Positions 29,431-37,534 of a stretch of 64,000 bases of DNA are shown here, one piece after another. The notes under the pieces are model-generated. The model was not told the DNA's origin. It was given only the letters and a program-made list of their open reading frames with translations, and made no database searches. Every line of letters begins with the position of its first letter. The stretch's first letter is position 1. A program made the translations under genes and the position numbers. Source of the DNA: Spirochaetota bacterium. GTDB taxonomy: Bacteria; Spirochaetota; Spirochaetia; Treponematales; UBA12059. The stretch lies in contig JADFDI010000007.1 in the NCBI GenBank assembly GCA_018262985.1, positions 92,023 through 156,022 of the forward strand. The letters are read 5' to 3'.

Positions 29431-30651
29431 ATGAAAGCCCACGCCATCAGCGAGCACGTCCACGTCCTCCACGCGGACATCGAGACCGACGACCTCTTCG
29501 AGGGCATCTGGCCCATTCCCCACGGCGTCTCCCTCAACTGCTACGTCGTCAAGGGCGAGAAGACCGCCCTCGTCGACCTCGTCCGCGACTGGAGCGAAGC
29601 CCCGACCCGCCTCGAGGAGGAGCTCGCCTCCGTCGGCGTCGCGTGGGGCGACGTCGACTACCTCATCCTCAACCACCTCGAGCCCGACCACACGGGCTGG
29701 CTCGCGGAGTTCCGCGCCCTCAACCCCAAAGCCGAGATCCTCGCCACGGCCAAGGGCCTCGAGCTCGTCAGGAACTTCTACAAGATCGAGGAAGGCGTCC
29801 GCGCGGTGAAGTCCGGCGACACGCTCGACCTGGGCAAGGGCCTCGTCCTCTCCTTCCACGAGATCCCGAACGTGCACTGGCCCGAGACCATGGCCACCTT
29901 CGAGCCCGCTTCCGGAACCCTCTTCGCCTGCGACGCCTTCGGCGGCTTCGGCCGGCTCGGCGACCGCGTCTTCGACGACCAGTTTTCCGCCGAGGAGCAC
30001 GCCTTCTACGAGAAGGAGAGCCTCCGCTACTACGCCAACATCGTCTCGAGCTTCAGCCTCTTCGTGAAGCGCGCGGTGCAGAAGCTCGAAGGCCTCGACG
30101 TCAAGGTGGTCGCCCCGAGCCACGGCATCGTCTGGCGCAGGGAACCGACGAAGATCATCGAGCGCTACCTCCGCTACGCCGCCTACCTGGACGGCCCGCG
30201 CGAGAAGGAGATCTGCGTCGTCTACGGCTCGATGTACGGCAACACGGAGAAGGGCCTGCGCGCCGTGCTCGACGGCATCGAGGACGAGGGCGTCCCCTAC
30301 TCCGTCCACCGCGTACCCAACGAGGACGTGTCCTTCGCGCTCGCCGACGCGTGGAAGAGCGAGGGCATCGTCGTCGCCATGCCCACCTACGAGTACAAGA
30401 TGTTCCCGCCCATGGCCTGGGCCCTCGACATCTTCGAGCGCAAGCACGTGTGGGGCCGCAAGGCCCTCCGCATCGGCAGCTGGGGCTGGGTCGGCGGCGC
30501 CAAGAAGGAGTACGACGAGCTCGTCGCCCCCCTCAAGTGGGACTGCATCGAGCCCGTCGAATGGGCCGGCTCGCCCGGTCCCGAAACCCTCGCCGACCTG
30601 CGCGAGGCGGGCCGCTTCCTCGCCCGCGAGATCAAGGGCGCGAACTCCTGA
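29431..30651 (+). CDS. FprA-type flavodiiron protein
   Basis: A 406-residue A-type flavoprotein. The N-terminal metallo-beta-lactamase-like domain has the diiron ligands in NHLEPDHTGW (HxExDH), a further His in NVHWPE, Asp in FACDAFGGFG and His in VVAPSHGIVW. The C-terminal flavodoxin domain begins EICVVYGSMYGNTEKG, the FMN phosphate loop, and contains GSWGWVGGAKKEYDEL. These enzymes reduce O2 or NO to protect anaerobes. GGAG precedes the ATG by eight bases; an in-frame ATG seven codons upstream is less well placed. It is a single gene, convergent with trpB across an array of hairpins. Confidence 0.93.
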   Translation: MKAHAISEHVHVLHADIETDDLFEGIWPIPHGVSLNCYVVKGEKTALVDLVRDWSEAPTRLEEELASVGVAWGDVDYLILNHLEPDHTGWLAEFRALNPKAEILATAKGLELVRNFYKIEEGVRAVKSGDTLDLGKGLVLSFHEIPNVHWPETMATFEPASGTLFACDAFGGFGRLGDRVFDDQFSAEEHAFYEKESLRYYANIVSSFSLFVKRAVQKLEGLDVKVVAPSHGIVWRREPTKIIERYLRYAAYLDGPREKEICVVYGSMYGNTEKGLRAVLDGIEDEGVPYSVHRVPNEDVSFALADAWKSEGIVVAMPTYEYKMFPPMAWALDIFERKHVWGRKALRIGSWGWVGGAKKEYDELVAPLKWDCIEPVEWAGSPGPETLADLREAGRFLAREIKGANS

Positions 30652-30656
30652 ATCCT

Positions 30657-30833
30657 GTCCGGGAGGGGAACCGACGGTTCCCCTCCCGGACCCACCCTTC
30701 CCCAGTCGACCAGATGAAACACTCGAAGCGTTTCATCTGGTCGACTCCGCAATTCCTCGAAACGCTGTCGCGTTTCTCCGTAATTGCCGCATCGAGGTAG
30801 TACCTGAACAGGCTCGATGGCCTGTTCAGGTAC
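30657..30833. terminator. Array of four adjacent hairpins between convergent genes
   Basis: Four consecutive inverted repeats fill the gap between the flavodiiron gene and trpB. Hairpin 1 (30657-30691): 16-bp perfect stem, loop GAC. Hairpin 2 (30704-30746): 17-bp perfect stem, arms AGTCGACCAGATGAAAC and its complement, loop ACTCGAAGC. Hairpin 3 (30749-30787): outer GCAATT/AATTGC and inner GAAACGC/GCGTTTC, loop TGTC. Hairpin 4 (30800-30833): 13-bp perfect stem GTACCTGAACAGG, loop CTCGATGG. None has a U-run. They probably terminate or insulate transcription from both sides. Confidence 0.7.
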
Positions 30834-30839
30834 GATTCC

Positions 30840-32009
30840 TCAGAACCTCCCGAGGTCCTTGTCGCCGCGGCCGGAGAGGTTGACGATCGCCAGCCGACCT
30901 GAGTCGGCGAGCCGCTTCTCAGCGAGCGCCGCCGCGTGCGCGCTCTCGATGGCGGGTATGATGCCCTCGAGCCGCGAGAGCTTCCGGAAGGCCGCCACCG
31001 CCTCGTCGTCCATGATCGGTTCGTACTTCACGCGCCCGGAGTCCTTGAGCATGGCGTGCTCGGGACCTATGCCGGGGTAGTCGAGCCCCGCCGAGATCGA
31101 GTAGGCGTCCACGGGGTTCCCCGAATCGTCCACCAGGCAGTAGGAGTAGGTTCCCTGGAACACGGTCGGCTTGCCGCGCGTGAGCGTGGCGGCGGTTCGG
31201 AGGCCGGCCACGTCGGTTCCCCCGCCCTCCGCTCCGAAGAGCTCGACGCCCTCGTCGTCGAGGAAGGCCGAGAAGAGGCCGATGGCGTTCGAACCGCCGC
31301 CCGCGCAGGCGAAGCAGGCGTCCGGCAGCCGTCCTTCCTTTTCGAGGATCTGGCGCCGGGCCTCCTCCCCGATGACCGACTGGAAGCGCCGCACGATAGA
31401 GGGGTACGGGTGGGGTCCCACCGCGGAGCCGAGGCAGTAGAAGACCTCGGGATGCTCGATGTAGTGGCCGAGGGCCGCGTCCACGGCGTCCTTGAGGGTG
31501 CCCGTGCCCGCGTCGGTGGTCACGACCTCGGCGCCGAGCAGCTTCATGCGCTCCACGTTCGGGGCCTGGCGCCGCGCGTCCTCGCTGCCCATGAACACGG
31601 CGCACTCGAGGCCGAAGAGGGCGGCCACCGTGGCGGTCGCGACGCCGTGCTGACCGGCGCCGGTCTCCGCGATGAGCTTCCGGGCGCCCATGCGCCGCGC
31701 GAGCAGGGCCTGCCCGAGCGTGTTGTTGATCTTGTGGGCGCCCGTGTGGTTCAGGTCCTCGCGCTTCAGGTACACGGTCGCGCCGATCTCGTCGGATAGG
31801 CGGCGGGCCAGGTAGAGCGGGCTTTCGCGGCCCACGTAGTCGCGGAGCAGGGAGCGGTACTCGGCCATGAAGGCCGGGTCGGCCAGGGCGGCTTCGAACT
31901 CGCGGGCCAGGTCGAGCAGTTTCGGGGCCAGGACCTCGGGAACGAAGGCGCCGCCGTAGGCGCCGAAATAGCCGGAACGGAGGGCGGATTCGGATTCGAG
32001 CGAACGCAT
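30840..32009 (-). CDS. trpB: Tryptophan synthase beta chain
   Basis: A 389-residue PLP enzyme that makes tryptophan from indole and serine. Key segments: FGAYGGAFVPEVLAPKL at the start, LKREDLNHTGAHKINNTLGQ with the PLP-binding Lys, AETGAGQHGVATATVAALFG, the phosphate-binding ACAGGGSNAIGLFSAF, and the C-terminal LSGRGDKDLGRF. AAGAAGGAG lies six bases before the ATG. No trpA or other tryptophan gene is next to it, so the alpha partner is elsewhere or the enzyme salvages indole. The upstream leader contains a promoter, a 19-residue open frame and a GC hairpin, suggesting post-initiation control. Confidence 0.95.
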   Translation of the reverse strand: MRSLESESALRSGYFGAYGGAFVPEVLAPKLLDLAREFEAALADPAFMAEYRSLLRDYVGRESPLYLARRLSDEIGATVYLKREDLNHTGAHKINNTLGQALLARRMGARKLIAETGAGQHGVATATVAALFGLECAVFMGSEDARRQAPNVERMKLLGAEVVTTDAGTGTLKDAVDAALGHYIEHPEVFYCLGSAVGPHPYPSIVRRFQSVIGEEARRQILEKEGRLPDACFACAGGGSNAIGLFSAFLDDEGVELFGAEGGGTDVAGLRTAATLTRGKPTVFQGTYSYCLVDDSGNPVDAYSISAGLDYPGIGPEHAMLKDSGRVKYEPIMDDEAVAAFRKLSRLEGIIPAIESAHAAALAEKRLADSGRLAIVNLSGRGDKDLGRF

Positions 32010-32025
32010 GGATGTCTCCTTCTTC

Positions 32026-32044
32026 CCCCGCGCTTTTCGCGGGG
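32026..32044 (-). promoter_or_regulatory. Hairpin directly upstream of the trpB ribosome binding site
   Basis: On the minus strand CCCCGCG pairs with CGCGGGG around the loop AAAAG, two to three bases before the AAGAAGGAG site of trpB. It lies after the possible leader peptide and could be part of an attenuator; no alternative anti-structure was established. Confidence 0.35.
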
Positions 32045-32097
32045 CGTGGCCGTGAGGCGGTTTCGCGACGTTTCGATGTGCGGTTGCGGGGAGCGGC

Positions 32098-32157
32098 TCA
32101 GCGGCGCCAGAGCAGGACGCCGGGAATGCGGAAGAAACGCAGGTCGTGATGTTTCAT
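32098..32157 (-). CDS. Possible trpB leader peptide
   Basis: A 19-codon frame reads MKHHDLRFFRIPGVLLWRR and stops 88 bases before trpB. It contains one Trp close to its end. The ATG lies seven bases after the minus-10 box of a strong promoter, so it would start at or next to the 5' end of the mRNA. One Trp codon is weaker than the tandem Trp codons of classical leaders. It could be chance; codon third positions are mostly G or C as in neighbouring genes. Confidence 0.4.
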   Translation of the reverse strand: MKHHDLRFFRIPGVLLWRR

Positions 32158-32164
32158 GCACGGC

Positions 32165-32194
32165 ACCATACCGGACGCGCCGCGTTACTGTCAA
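32165..32194 (-). promoter_or_regulatory. Sigma-70-type promoter of trpB
   Basis: On the minus strand a perfect TTGACA (32189-32194), an 18-base spacer and TATGGT (32165-32170) lead into the trpB leader. The sequence between 32195 and 32342 holds no gene that I can support; it is GC-rich filler upstream of this promoter and downstream of ybaK's stop. Confidence 0.7.
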
Positions 32195-32342
32195 TAGATA
32201 CTTTATGGAAAAGCGAAGATCTTCGCGCAAGTCGAGCCCGCCTGGCGGATCCGAGGACCGTCGGGGCGGAGGCCCGCGCTCACGGGCCGGTGCGGGCCGG
32301 GCCGGCGCGGCGCGCCTCGGAGCCTCGCGCGGCGAGGGCGGC

Positions 32343-32822
32343 TCAGACCAGGTCGGCGTAGCGCGCTTCGGAGCCCTGGGCCGCGAGCGCGTCCATGAGC
32401 GCGTCCGGCGCGACGAGCAGCTGGAGGCCGCGCGCGCCCGCGCTCACCGAAACACGCTCGTGGAGCTGGGCCGCCTCCTCCACCAGCACCATGAGCGGCT
32501 TCCTCGTGCCGAGGGGCGAGCAGCCGCCGCGGACGTAGCCCGTCGCGCCGAGGAGCTCCTTGAGCGGCAGGAGCTCGACGGCCTTCTCGCCCGCCGCCTT
32601 GGCCGCCTTGCGCAGGTCCAGTTCCTCGCCGCCGGGCACCACGCAGAGGAAGACGCCCGAACGTTCGCCGCGGAGGGCCAGGGTCTTGTAGACGCGCTCG
32701 AGGTCCTGGCCGGTCTTCGCGGCCACCGCCGCCGCGGAGAGATCCTCCTCGTCCACCTCATAGGGGATGAGCTCGAAGGCGGCGCCCCGCGCCTCGAGGA
32801 AACGGACGGCGTTGGTCTTCAT
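32343..32822 (-). CDS. ybaK: Cys-tRNA(Pro)/aminoacyl-tRNA deacylase, YbaK/EbsC family
   Basis: A 159-residue editing enzyme that hydrolyses cysteine wrongly attached to tRNA(Pro). Family features are TNAVRFLEARGAAFELIPYE at the start, RVYKTLALRGERSGVFLCVV with the catalytic Lys, LPLKELLGATGYVRGGCSPL and GTRKPLMVLVEEAAQ, with an SVSAGARGLQLLVAPDAL end. The length is normal. It lies 24 bases downstream of the flavoprotein gene in the same orientation, so they may share a transcript. Confidence 0.93.
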   Translation of the reverse strand: MKTNAVRFLEARGAAFELIPYEVDEEDLSAAAVAAKTGQDLERVYKTLALRGERSGVFLCVVPGGEELDLRKAAKAAGEKAVELLPLKELLGATGYVRGGCSPLGTRKPLMVLVEEAAQLHERVSVSAGARGLQLLVAPDALMDALAAQGSEARYADLV

Positions 32823-32846
32823 GGCTTCGACATCCGCCGCTTCCGG

Positions 32847-33590
32847 TCAGGGCCCGACGCGGACCGCGCGCCGGCCGATGCCCAGCTCGCGGAGAGCGCC
32901 CCGCACCGCCTTCGCCATGGGCGGCGGCCCCGAAACGAAGCAGCGGGTCGCTGGATCGGCCAGGAGGGTTCCCGAAAGCCGGGCGAGCGACTCCGCGTCG
33001 GGTCGCCCGCGCTCCCCGTTCCAGAGCGGGTCGTGGGTCAGGACCGGGGTCCAGGAAAAGGCGGGGAAGGTTTTCGCGTACGCGGCGAAGTCGCGCGAGG
33101 GCTCGAGCTCGTCCCTGGTCCGCGCCCACCAGAGGAGCAGGGTCGGCCGGTCCTGGTCGGCCCAGGCCAGGTGCTCGACGAGGCCCAGGAACGAGGCGAT
33201 GCCCGAACCGCCCGCCACGAGGACGAGGGGCCCTGCATCGCGCGCGGAGCGTCCGTCGAGCCAGGGCCGCCCGCGCGGCGGCCCGACCAGCGCGTAGTCG
33301 TCCGCGGCGAGCCCCGCCTCGACGGCCGTCACGAAGCGGAGGGTCCACGCGTCCACGGCCTTGACGAGGAATTCCATGCGACCGCCCTCGTGGGGGGCCG
33401 AAGCGACGGGGAAAATCCGCGAGGTTCCCGGCGCGGAGGCCGCGACGAGGCGGAGCGTCGCCGACTGCCCGGGCAGCCAGCGCGGGAACGCGCCTTCGGC
33501 CGGCTCGAGCGCGAGCCGCGCGGTGCGCGGGCCCGCCATCGAGGCCCGCGCGATGACGCAGGGCACCGTCCCGGTCAAGGCGAAGGCCAT
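32847..33590 (-). CDS. Ferredoxin/flavodoxin reductase-like FAD-NAD(P) protein
   Basis: A 247-residue two-domain flavoprotein. The N-terminal FAD barrel has WLPGQSATLRL and RIFPVASAP, the position of the RxYS-type FAD motif. The NAD(P)-binding domain begins LVLVAGGSGIASFLGLVEHL, continues with LLLWWARTRDEL and ends in CFVSGPPPMAKAVRGALRELG, the standard SGPxxM signature. There is no iron-sulfur or haem domain, so an external partner is needed; none is adjacent. It lies 7 bases after the GH57 gene and before ybaK. The physiological electron acceptor cannot be inferred. Confidence 0.82.
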   Translation of the reverse strand: MAFALTGTVPCVIARASMAGPRTARLALEPAEGAFPRWLPGQSATLRLVAASAPGTSRIFPVASAPHEGGRMEFLVKAVDAWTLRFVTAVEAGLAADDYALVGPPRGRPWLDGRSARDAGPLVLVAGGSGIASFLGLVEHLAWADQDRPTLLLWWARTRDELEPSRDFAAYAKTFPAFSWTPVLTHDPLWNGERGRPDAESLARLSGTLLADPATRCFVSGPPPMAKAVRGALRELGIGRRAVRVGP

Positions 33591-33597
33591 GGCTTCG

Positions 33598-35193
33598 TCA
33601 GCGCCTCGGACGGAACATGCGGTAGTTGATGAAGGGGAAGAGGTTGTTGCGCTTCTCGAGGCGGGTGATCCACTCGGTGCCGACCTGGTTCGCGCAGAGC
33701 ATCTCGTAGATGCGGTTGAAGTTGGTCACCGCGTCCTCGACCTGCTTGCGCGCGAAGGAGCTCGATTTTCCCGCCCGCATGAGCAGGGCCCAGTCCGAGC
33801 ATTGCGCCAGCAGGGTCTCGCGGGCGGCCTGGTTGAGCACGCGCTCCTTGAGGCCCGATTCGTTCGGGAAGCGCTCCGCCAACTCGGCCATGCGCTCGGC
33901 CACCTTGATGGCGTGCCGGTAGATCCAGTCGTTGGAGCCGTTGAGCCAGACGTCCGCGTAGCCGCCGTCGCCCCAGGACGAGAACTCGGGCACCGATTCC
34001 TGCGAGTCGGGGTGCAGCTTCAGGTATTCCTCGAGCGTGACGAATGACAGCATCTTGCCGTCGTTGGCCCGCCGGAACAGGGCCTCCAGCCAGAGCGGCC
34101 CCTCGAACCACCAGTGGCCGAAGAGCTCCGCGTCGTAGGGGCAGACCATGAGCGGCGGACGGTCCAGGTGCGGGCCGGCGGCCTCCGCCTGGGCGGCGCG
34201 ATCGCGCAGGAAGGCTTCGGCGTGCTCGAAGGCGCGGTTGTACGCGGCGCTCGGGTCGTAGGGCCGCTTCTGGTCGGTCTTTCCCGTCACCGCCCAGTAC
34301 TTGAACCCGGTGAAGATGCGGGTGCGGTCCTCTTCGATGAAGGGAGCCACGTAGTCGAGGCCCAGGTCGAAGCCGATGTCGCGGTAGAAGTCGCGGTAGG
34401 CCGGATCCGCGGGGTAGCCGGAGTTCTCTGACCAGACGGCGTCGGTGGAATCCACGTCGCGGATGAAGAACGAAAGGCCGTTCGCCGAGCGCGTCGGCGC
34501 GTAGGAGCCGCGCTCCGGCACCGGGTCGCCGAGCAGGGCGCCCCGCGTCGAGACCACGGTGAACTGGAGGTTGTTGGCCCTGAGCACGTCCTCCGCGCCG
34601 GGGTACCAGCCGAGCTGGGGCATCCAGAAGCCCGAGGGGAGCTTGCCGAAGGCCGCGCGGTGGCCGGCCACCGCGGTCTCCACCTGGGCGGGCACCACCT
34701 GGCCCACGTCGCGGAAGATGGGCAGGAAGGCGTGGGTCGCGCCGCTCGTCATGATGTCGATGCGGCCTTTCTTGTAGTAGAAGTCGAAGGCGGCCACGAG
34801 GTCGCGGCCGTAGAGGCCGACGAAGTCGTCGCGATCCATGCGGTACAGGTTCTCGTACAGGCGGGCCAGGTTGTGGAAGGCCGTGTCGCCGGCGGTGCGC
34901 TCGAGCTCGCGCCGCGCCAGTTCGAGCTGCTGGTCAAGGAAGCCGACGTAGCGGTCCTTCAGGAGCTCGTCCCCGAGCATGGCGATGAGGGTCGGCGAAA
35001 GCACCAGGGTGAAGCGGTAGGGCACCGCGTCGGCCTCGAGCCTGCGCATGAGCCTCAGGAGGGGCAGGTAGGTTTCGCTCATGGCCTCGAAGAGCCAGCG
35101 TTCCTCGAGGAAGCGCGGGTAGTCCGGCTGCCTTACGAAGGGCAGGTGGGCGTTGAGGACCAGGGCGATATAGGCGCTCCGCTCTCCGTTCAT
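33598..35193 (-). CDS. GH57 family protein (1,4-alpha-glucan branching enzyme-like), altered nucleophile
   Basis: A 531-residue GH57 protein. Region 1 is LNAHLPFVR, region 2 TSGATHAFLPIF, region 4 CPYDAELFGHWWFEGP with the acid/base Asp354, and a C-terminal helical domain (SDWALLMRAGKSSSFARKQV) typical of branching enzymes. Region 3 reads GFWMPQLGWYPGAED; the catalytic Glu expected after LP/MP in this family is Gln193 here. The enzyme may therefore be inactive, or use another residue. The ATG follows GGGGAGG and overlaps the stop of the DUF4912 gene (ATGA), so the two are translationally coupled. DUF4912 and GH57 genes are often neighbours in bacteria that store glycogen. Confidence 0.88.
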   Translation of the reverse strand: MNGERSAYIALVLNAHLPFVRQPDYPRFLEERWLFEAMSETYLPLLRLMRRLEADAVPYRFTLVLSPTLIAMLGDELLKDRYVGFLDQQLELARRELERTAGDTAFHNLARLYENLYRMDRDDFVGLYGRDLVAAFDFYYKKGRIDIMTSGATHAFLPIFRDVGQVVPAQVETAVAGHRAAFGKLPSGFWMPQLGWYPGAEDVLRANNLQFTVVSTRGALLGDPVPERGSYAPTRSANGLSFFIRDVDSTDAVWSENSGYPADPAYRDFYRDIGFDLGLDYVAPFIEEDRTRIFTGFKYWAVTGKTDQKRPYDPSAAYNRAFEHAEAFLRDRAAQAEAAGPHLDRPPLMVCPYDAELFGHWWFEGPLWLEALFRRANDGKMLSFVTLEEYLKLHPDSQESVPEFSSWGDGGYADVWLNGSNDWIYRHAIKVAERMAELAERFPNESGLKERVLNQAARETLLAQCSDWALLMRAGKSSSFARKQVEDAVTNFNRIYEMLCANQVGTEWITRLEKRNNLFPFINYRMFRPRR

Positions 35194-35897
35194 GCGCGTT
35201 CCTCCCCTCCGAGTATGCGCGAAGGGTGCCGTTCGTCCTCCGGCTCTATGCGCAGGCCGCGGATGCCCGAGAGCCTGAGCAGCTCGGCCTTCCGCGCCTC
35301 GAGCTCGGCCAATGGCTTCGACAAGGAGGCTCGGGGAGTCCTGACCACGTTCGACCTGGCGAGGGCCTTTTGGCGGGCGCCGAGCCGTACGCAGATGTCG
35401 ATGCGGTAGCGGGAATCCTGGTCGGGCAGGTTGAGGTACCATTGGGCGTCCTCGTCGCCGACCGCTATGTCGAAGTGGTCGGCGGACGAGCCCTCGGCGC
35501 GAGGCTCCTCGACGACCCGGAGGAAGTAGCCGGAAAACTCCGGATCGGCCTCGTAGCGGTCCCGGTCCTCGTCCTTCACGTCCCAGTAGGCGAAGGCCCA
35601 GGCGGGGTCGCGGACCAGCACCCTGACGGAAGTCTCGTTGTAGCGGCGCTCGATGCAGGGCGCGGCGTCGAGCGAAGCGTCGAAATCGTCGAGCTCTGAA
35701 CCCGAGTATTTCTTCTCCTCGACGTGGACCGGGGCGTCCCTGTCCACGCGCCTGTCCTCGTGGTCTTCCTCGAGGGCCTCGACGAGGGTCTCCTGGACGG
35801 CGGCGCGCTCGAGCCCCGGCGGCAGGTCGAGACCCATCTTCTCGGCGAGCGCGTAGAGCGCTTCCATCGAAAGGTCGTTCAGCTTGTCGACGTTCAC
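35190..35897 (-). CDS. DUF4912-domain protein
   Basis: A protein of about 235 residues. The N-terminal 45 residues (LNDLSMEALYALAEKMGL) resemble a SAP or Rho-N-like helical motif. The central domain matches DUF4912: YNETSVRVLVRDPAWAFAYW, FLRVVEEPR, FDIAVGDEDAQWYLNLPDQD and YRIDICVRLG. The function is unknown, but the family is often linked to GH57 glucan enzymes, as here through a 4-base overlap. The start is uncertain: I prefer GTG at 35897; a TTG at 35933 opens the same frame but overlaps a possible TTGACA minus-35 box. There is no Shine-Dalgarno at either. Confidence 0.78.
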   Translation of the reverse strand: MNVDKLNDLSMEALYALAEKMGLDLPPGLERAAVQETLVEALEEDHEDRRVDRDAPVHVEEKKYSGSELDDFDASLDAAPCIERRYNETSVRVLVRDPAWAFAYWDVKDEDRDRYEADPEFSGYFLRVVEEPRAEGSSADHFDIAVGDEDAQWYLNLPDQDSRYRIDICVRLGARQKALARSNVVRTPRASLSKPLAELEARKAELLRLSGIRGLRIEPEDERHPSRILGGEERA

Positions 35898-35965
35898 GGG
35901 CGCATAGTGGCCGATCGCCCGGAGGGGTGTCAAGTCGAGGAAACCGGCGCCATCCGGCCGCGCGG

Positions 35966-37309
35966 TCAGCGCTCCCCGGCGGGGCTCGCGGAAGTTCCGG
36001 CGCCGCCCTGCCCCTTCGGAGAGCGTCGACGCCTGCGCCGGCGACGCTTCGCCGCCTCGCCCGAACGGTCCGGCTCGGCGCCGTCCTCGCCCAGGGGCAC
36101 GGGCCGGGACGCCCGGACCTTGCCGGGAGCGCTCTTGCGTCCCTCGTCGACGGGTTTCGGGGCCGAAGCCCGCGAGGCCGCCTCGACGGCGGTGTCGGCG
36201 GTCTGTCCCTCGTCGGCCGAGCGCCCGCCCTTCCGGCGGCGCCTGGTCCGCTTCCGCTTCTGGTGGGGCGCCGCTTCGGGAGCCCTGTAGACGAGGCGCA
36301 CCGCGGCCTCGAGCTCGACGCGCGGCATCACGAGGGGCTCGAGCAGGGCGCGGGCGGCGGCCACGGCGGCCCTCCAGGACTCGTTCGGGTCGGAAGCGGA
36401 GGGAGCCGCGCAGGCGGCCTCGACGTCGGCCCTTACCACGAAGGAAAGCAGGCGCGAAAGCGTCTTGTCGCGGGTCTCTTCCACCGAGGCGTCGAGCTCG
36501 GCCAAGGCCTTCCCGAAGCTCGCCCGGAAGCCAGGGTCGGCGTCGAAGCGCGCCGCGAGCGCGGGCATGAAGCGCGGCAACAGCTTGTAGCGCGAGAGCC
36601 CCTCGAAGATCGGCGCCGATCGACCGGACCCGAGCACCTTCGCCAGCTCCTCGGAGAGCCGGGAGCTCGAGGCGTCGGCGAGCAGGCGGGCGTCGCGGCG
36701 CATGGCCATCGAAAGGCCGAGCGGGATCCGGCAGCCGGTGGTGGCGGAATACTTGACCGCGCGGAACATGCGCACGGGGTCCTCGCGGAAGATGGTGGCG
36801 AGGGGGATGACCGGCTTGATGCGCCGGGCCATGACGTCCTTGAAACCGCCGACGTAGTCGACCAGGAGCTGGCCGATCGGGTCGTAGTAGAGGGCGTTCA
36901 TGGTGAAGTCGCGCCGGAGCGCGTCCTCGTCGATGGTGCCGTAGGTGTTGCCCACCGTGCCGTCCTTGATGGACCGGAAGGTGGAGACCTCGAAGATATG
37001 CGGCCCCGCGTAGACGTGCACCAGGCGGAAGCGGCGCCCGATCACCCTGGAGTTGCGGAAGATGCGCCGGATGCGCGGCGGCTGGGCGTCCGTGACGATG
37101 TCGAAGTCCTTGGGGTGCCGGCCGAGCAGGAGGTCGCGCACGGCGCCGCCGACGATGTAGGCGTCATGGCCGGAGGCCCTGAGCCTCTCGACGATGCGGT
37201 AGGCGTCGGGATCGATGGCCTTGGCCTCGATCCGGTGTTCCCGCGCCTCGTAGACCAGCGCTTTCCTGACCGGTTTTCCCTCGGAGTCCTTGCTGTAGCG
37301 TGTGAGCAC
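35966..37309 (-). CDS. pcnB: Poly(A) polymerase / CCA-adding-type nucleotidyltransferase PcnB
   Basis: A 447-residue class II nucleotidyltransferase. The head domain shows IVGGAVRDLLLGRHPKDFDI, with the GG...DxD metal site, then RDFTMNALYYDPIGQLLVDY and IFREDPVRMFRAVKYSA. The body and neck domains follow to about residue 345. The last 100 residues are low-complexity and very basic (KRKRTRRRRKGGR and RRRRRRRRSPKGQG), probably an RNA-binding tail. The family adds 3' poly(A) or CCA; the N-terminal form is closest to poly(A) polymerase I. The start is a GTG preceded by AGAGG. The gene stands apart from its neighbours. Confidence 0.9.
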   Translation of the reverse strand: MLTRYSKDSEGKPVRKALVYEAREHRIEAKAIDPDAYRIVERLRASGHDAYIVGGAVRDLLLGRHPKDFDIVTDAQPPRIRRIFRNSRVIGRRFRLVHVYAGPHIFEVSTFRSIKDGTVGNTYGTIDEDALRRDFTMNALYYDPIGQLLVDYVGGFKDVMARRIKPVIPLATIFREDPVRMFRAVKYSATTGCRIPLGLSMAMRRDARLLADASSSRLSEELAKVLGSGRSAPIFEGLSRYKLLPRFMPALAARFDADPGFRASFGKALAELDASVEETRDKTLSRLLSFVVRADVEAACAAPSASDPNESWRAAVAAARALLEPLVMPRVELEAAVRLVYRAPEAAPHQKRKRTRRRRKGGRSADEGQTADTAVEAASRASAPKPVDEGRKSAPGKVRASRPVPLGEDGAEPDRSGEAAKRRRRRRRRSPKGQGGAGTSASPAGER

Positions 37310-37428
37310 GCGAACCTCTGTGTAGGGAGCGCGCGCCTCGTCGCGGCGGGCCGTCTCCGCATCTATCTGGATTTGCCGAAACGGGCGGTTCCGCGCGTCG
37401 CCCCGCGGCGACGCCTCGCGGAACGGAT

Positions 37429-37493
37429 CCGCGGGCGCGAAGGGCGGGCGGTGGAGTCGCGGACGCGAGGTCCGCGGTCCTTCGCCCCCGCGG
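37429..37493 (-). terminator. Large nested hairpin between the hydrolase gene and pcnB
   Basis: Outer arms CCGCGGGCGCGAAGG (37429-37443) and CCTTCGCCCCCGCGG (37479-37493) pair with one mismatch; an inner perfect stem GCGGAC/GTCCGC with loop GCGAG lies at 37459-37475. It follows the hydrolase stop on the minus strand. No U-run is seen. Confidence 0.45.
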
Positions 37494-37534
37494 GGAACCC
37501 GCCGGGTGATTATGGCCGCGCGGGGACGGCTCGG

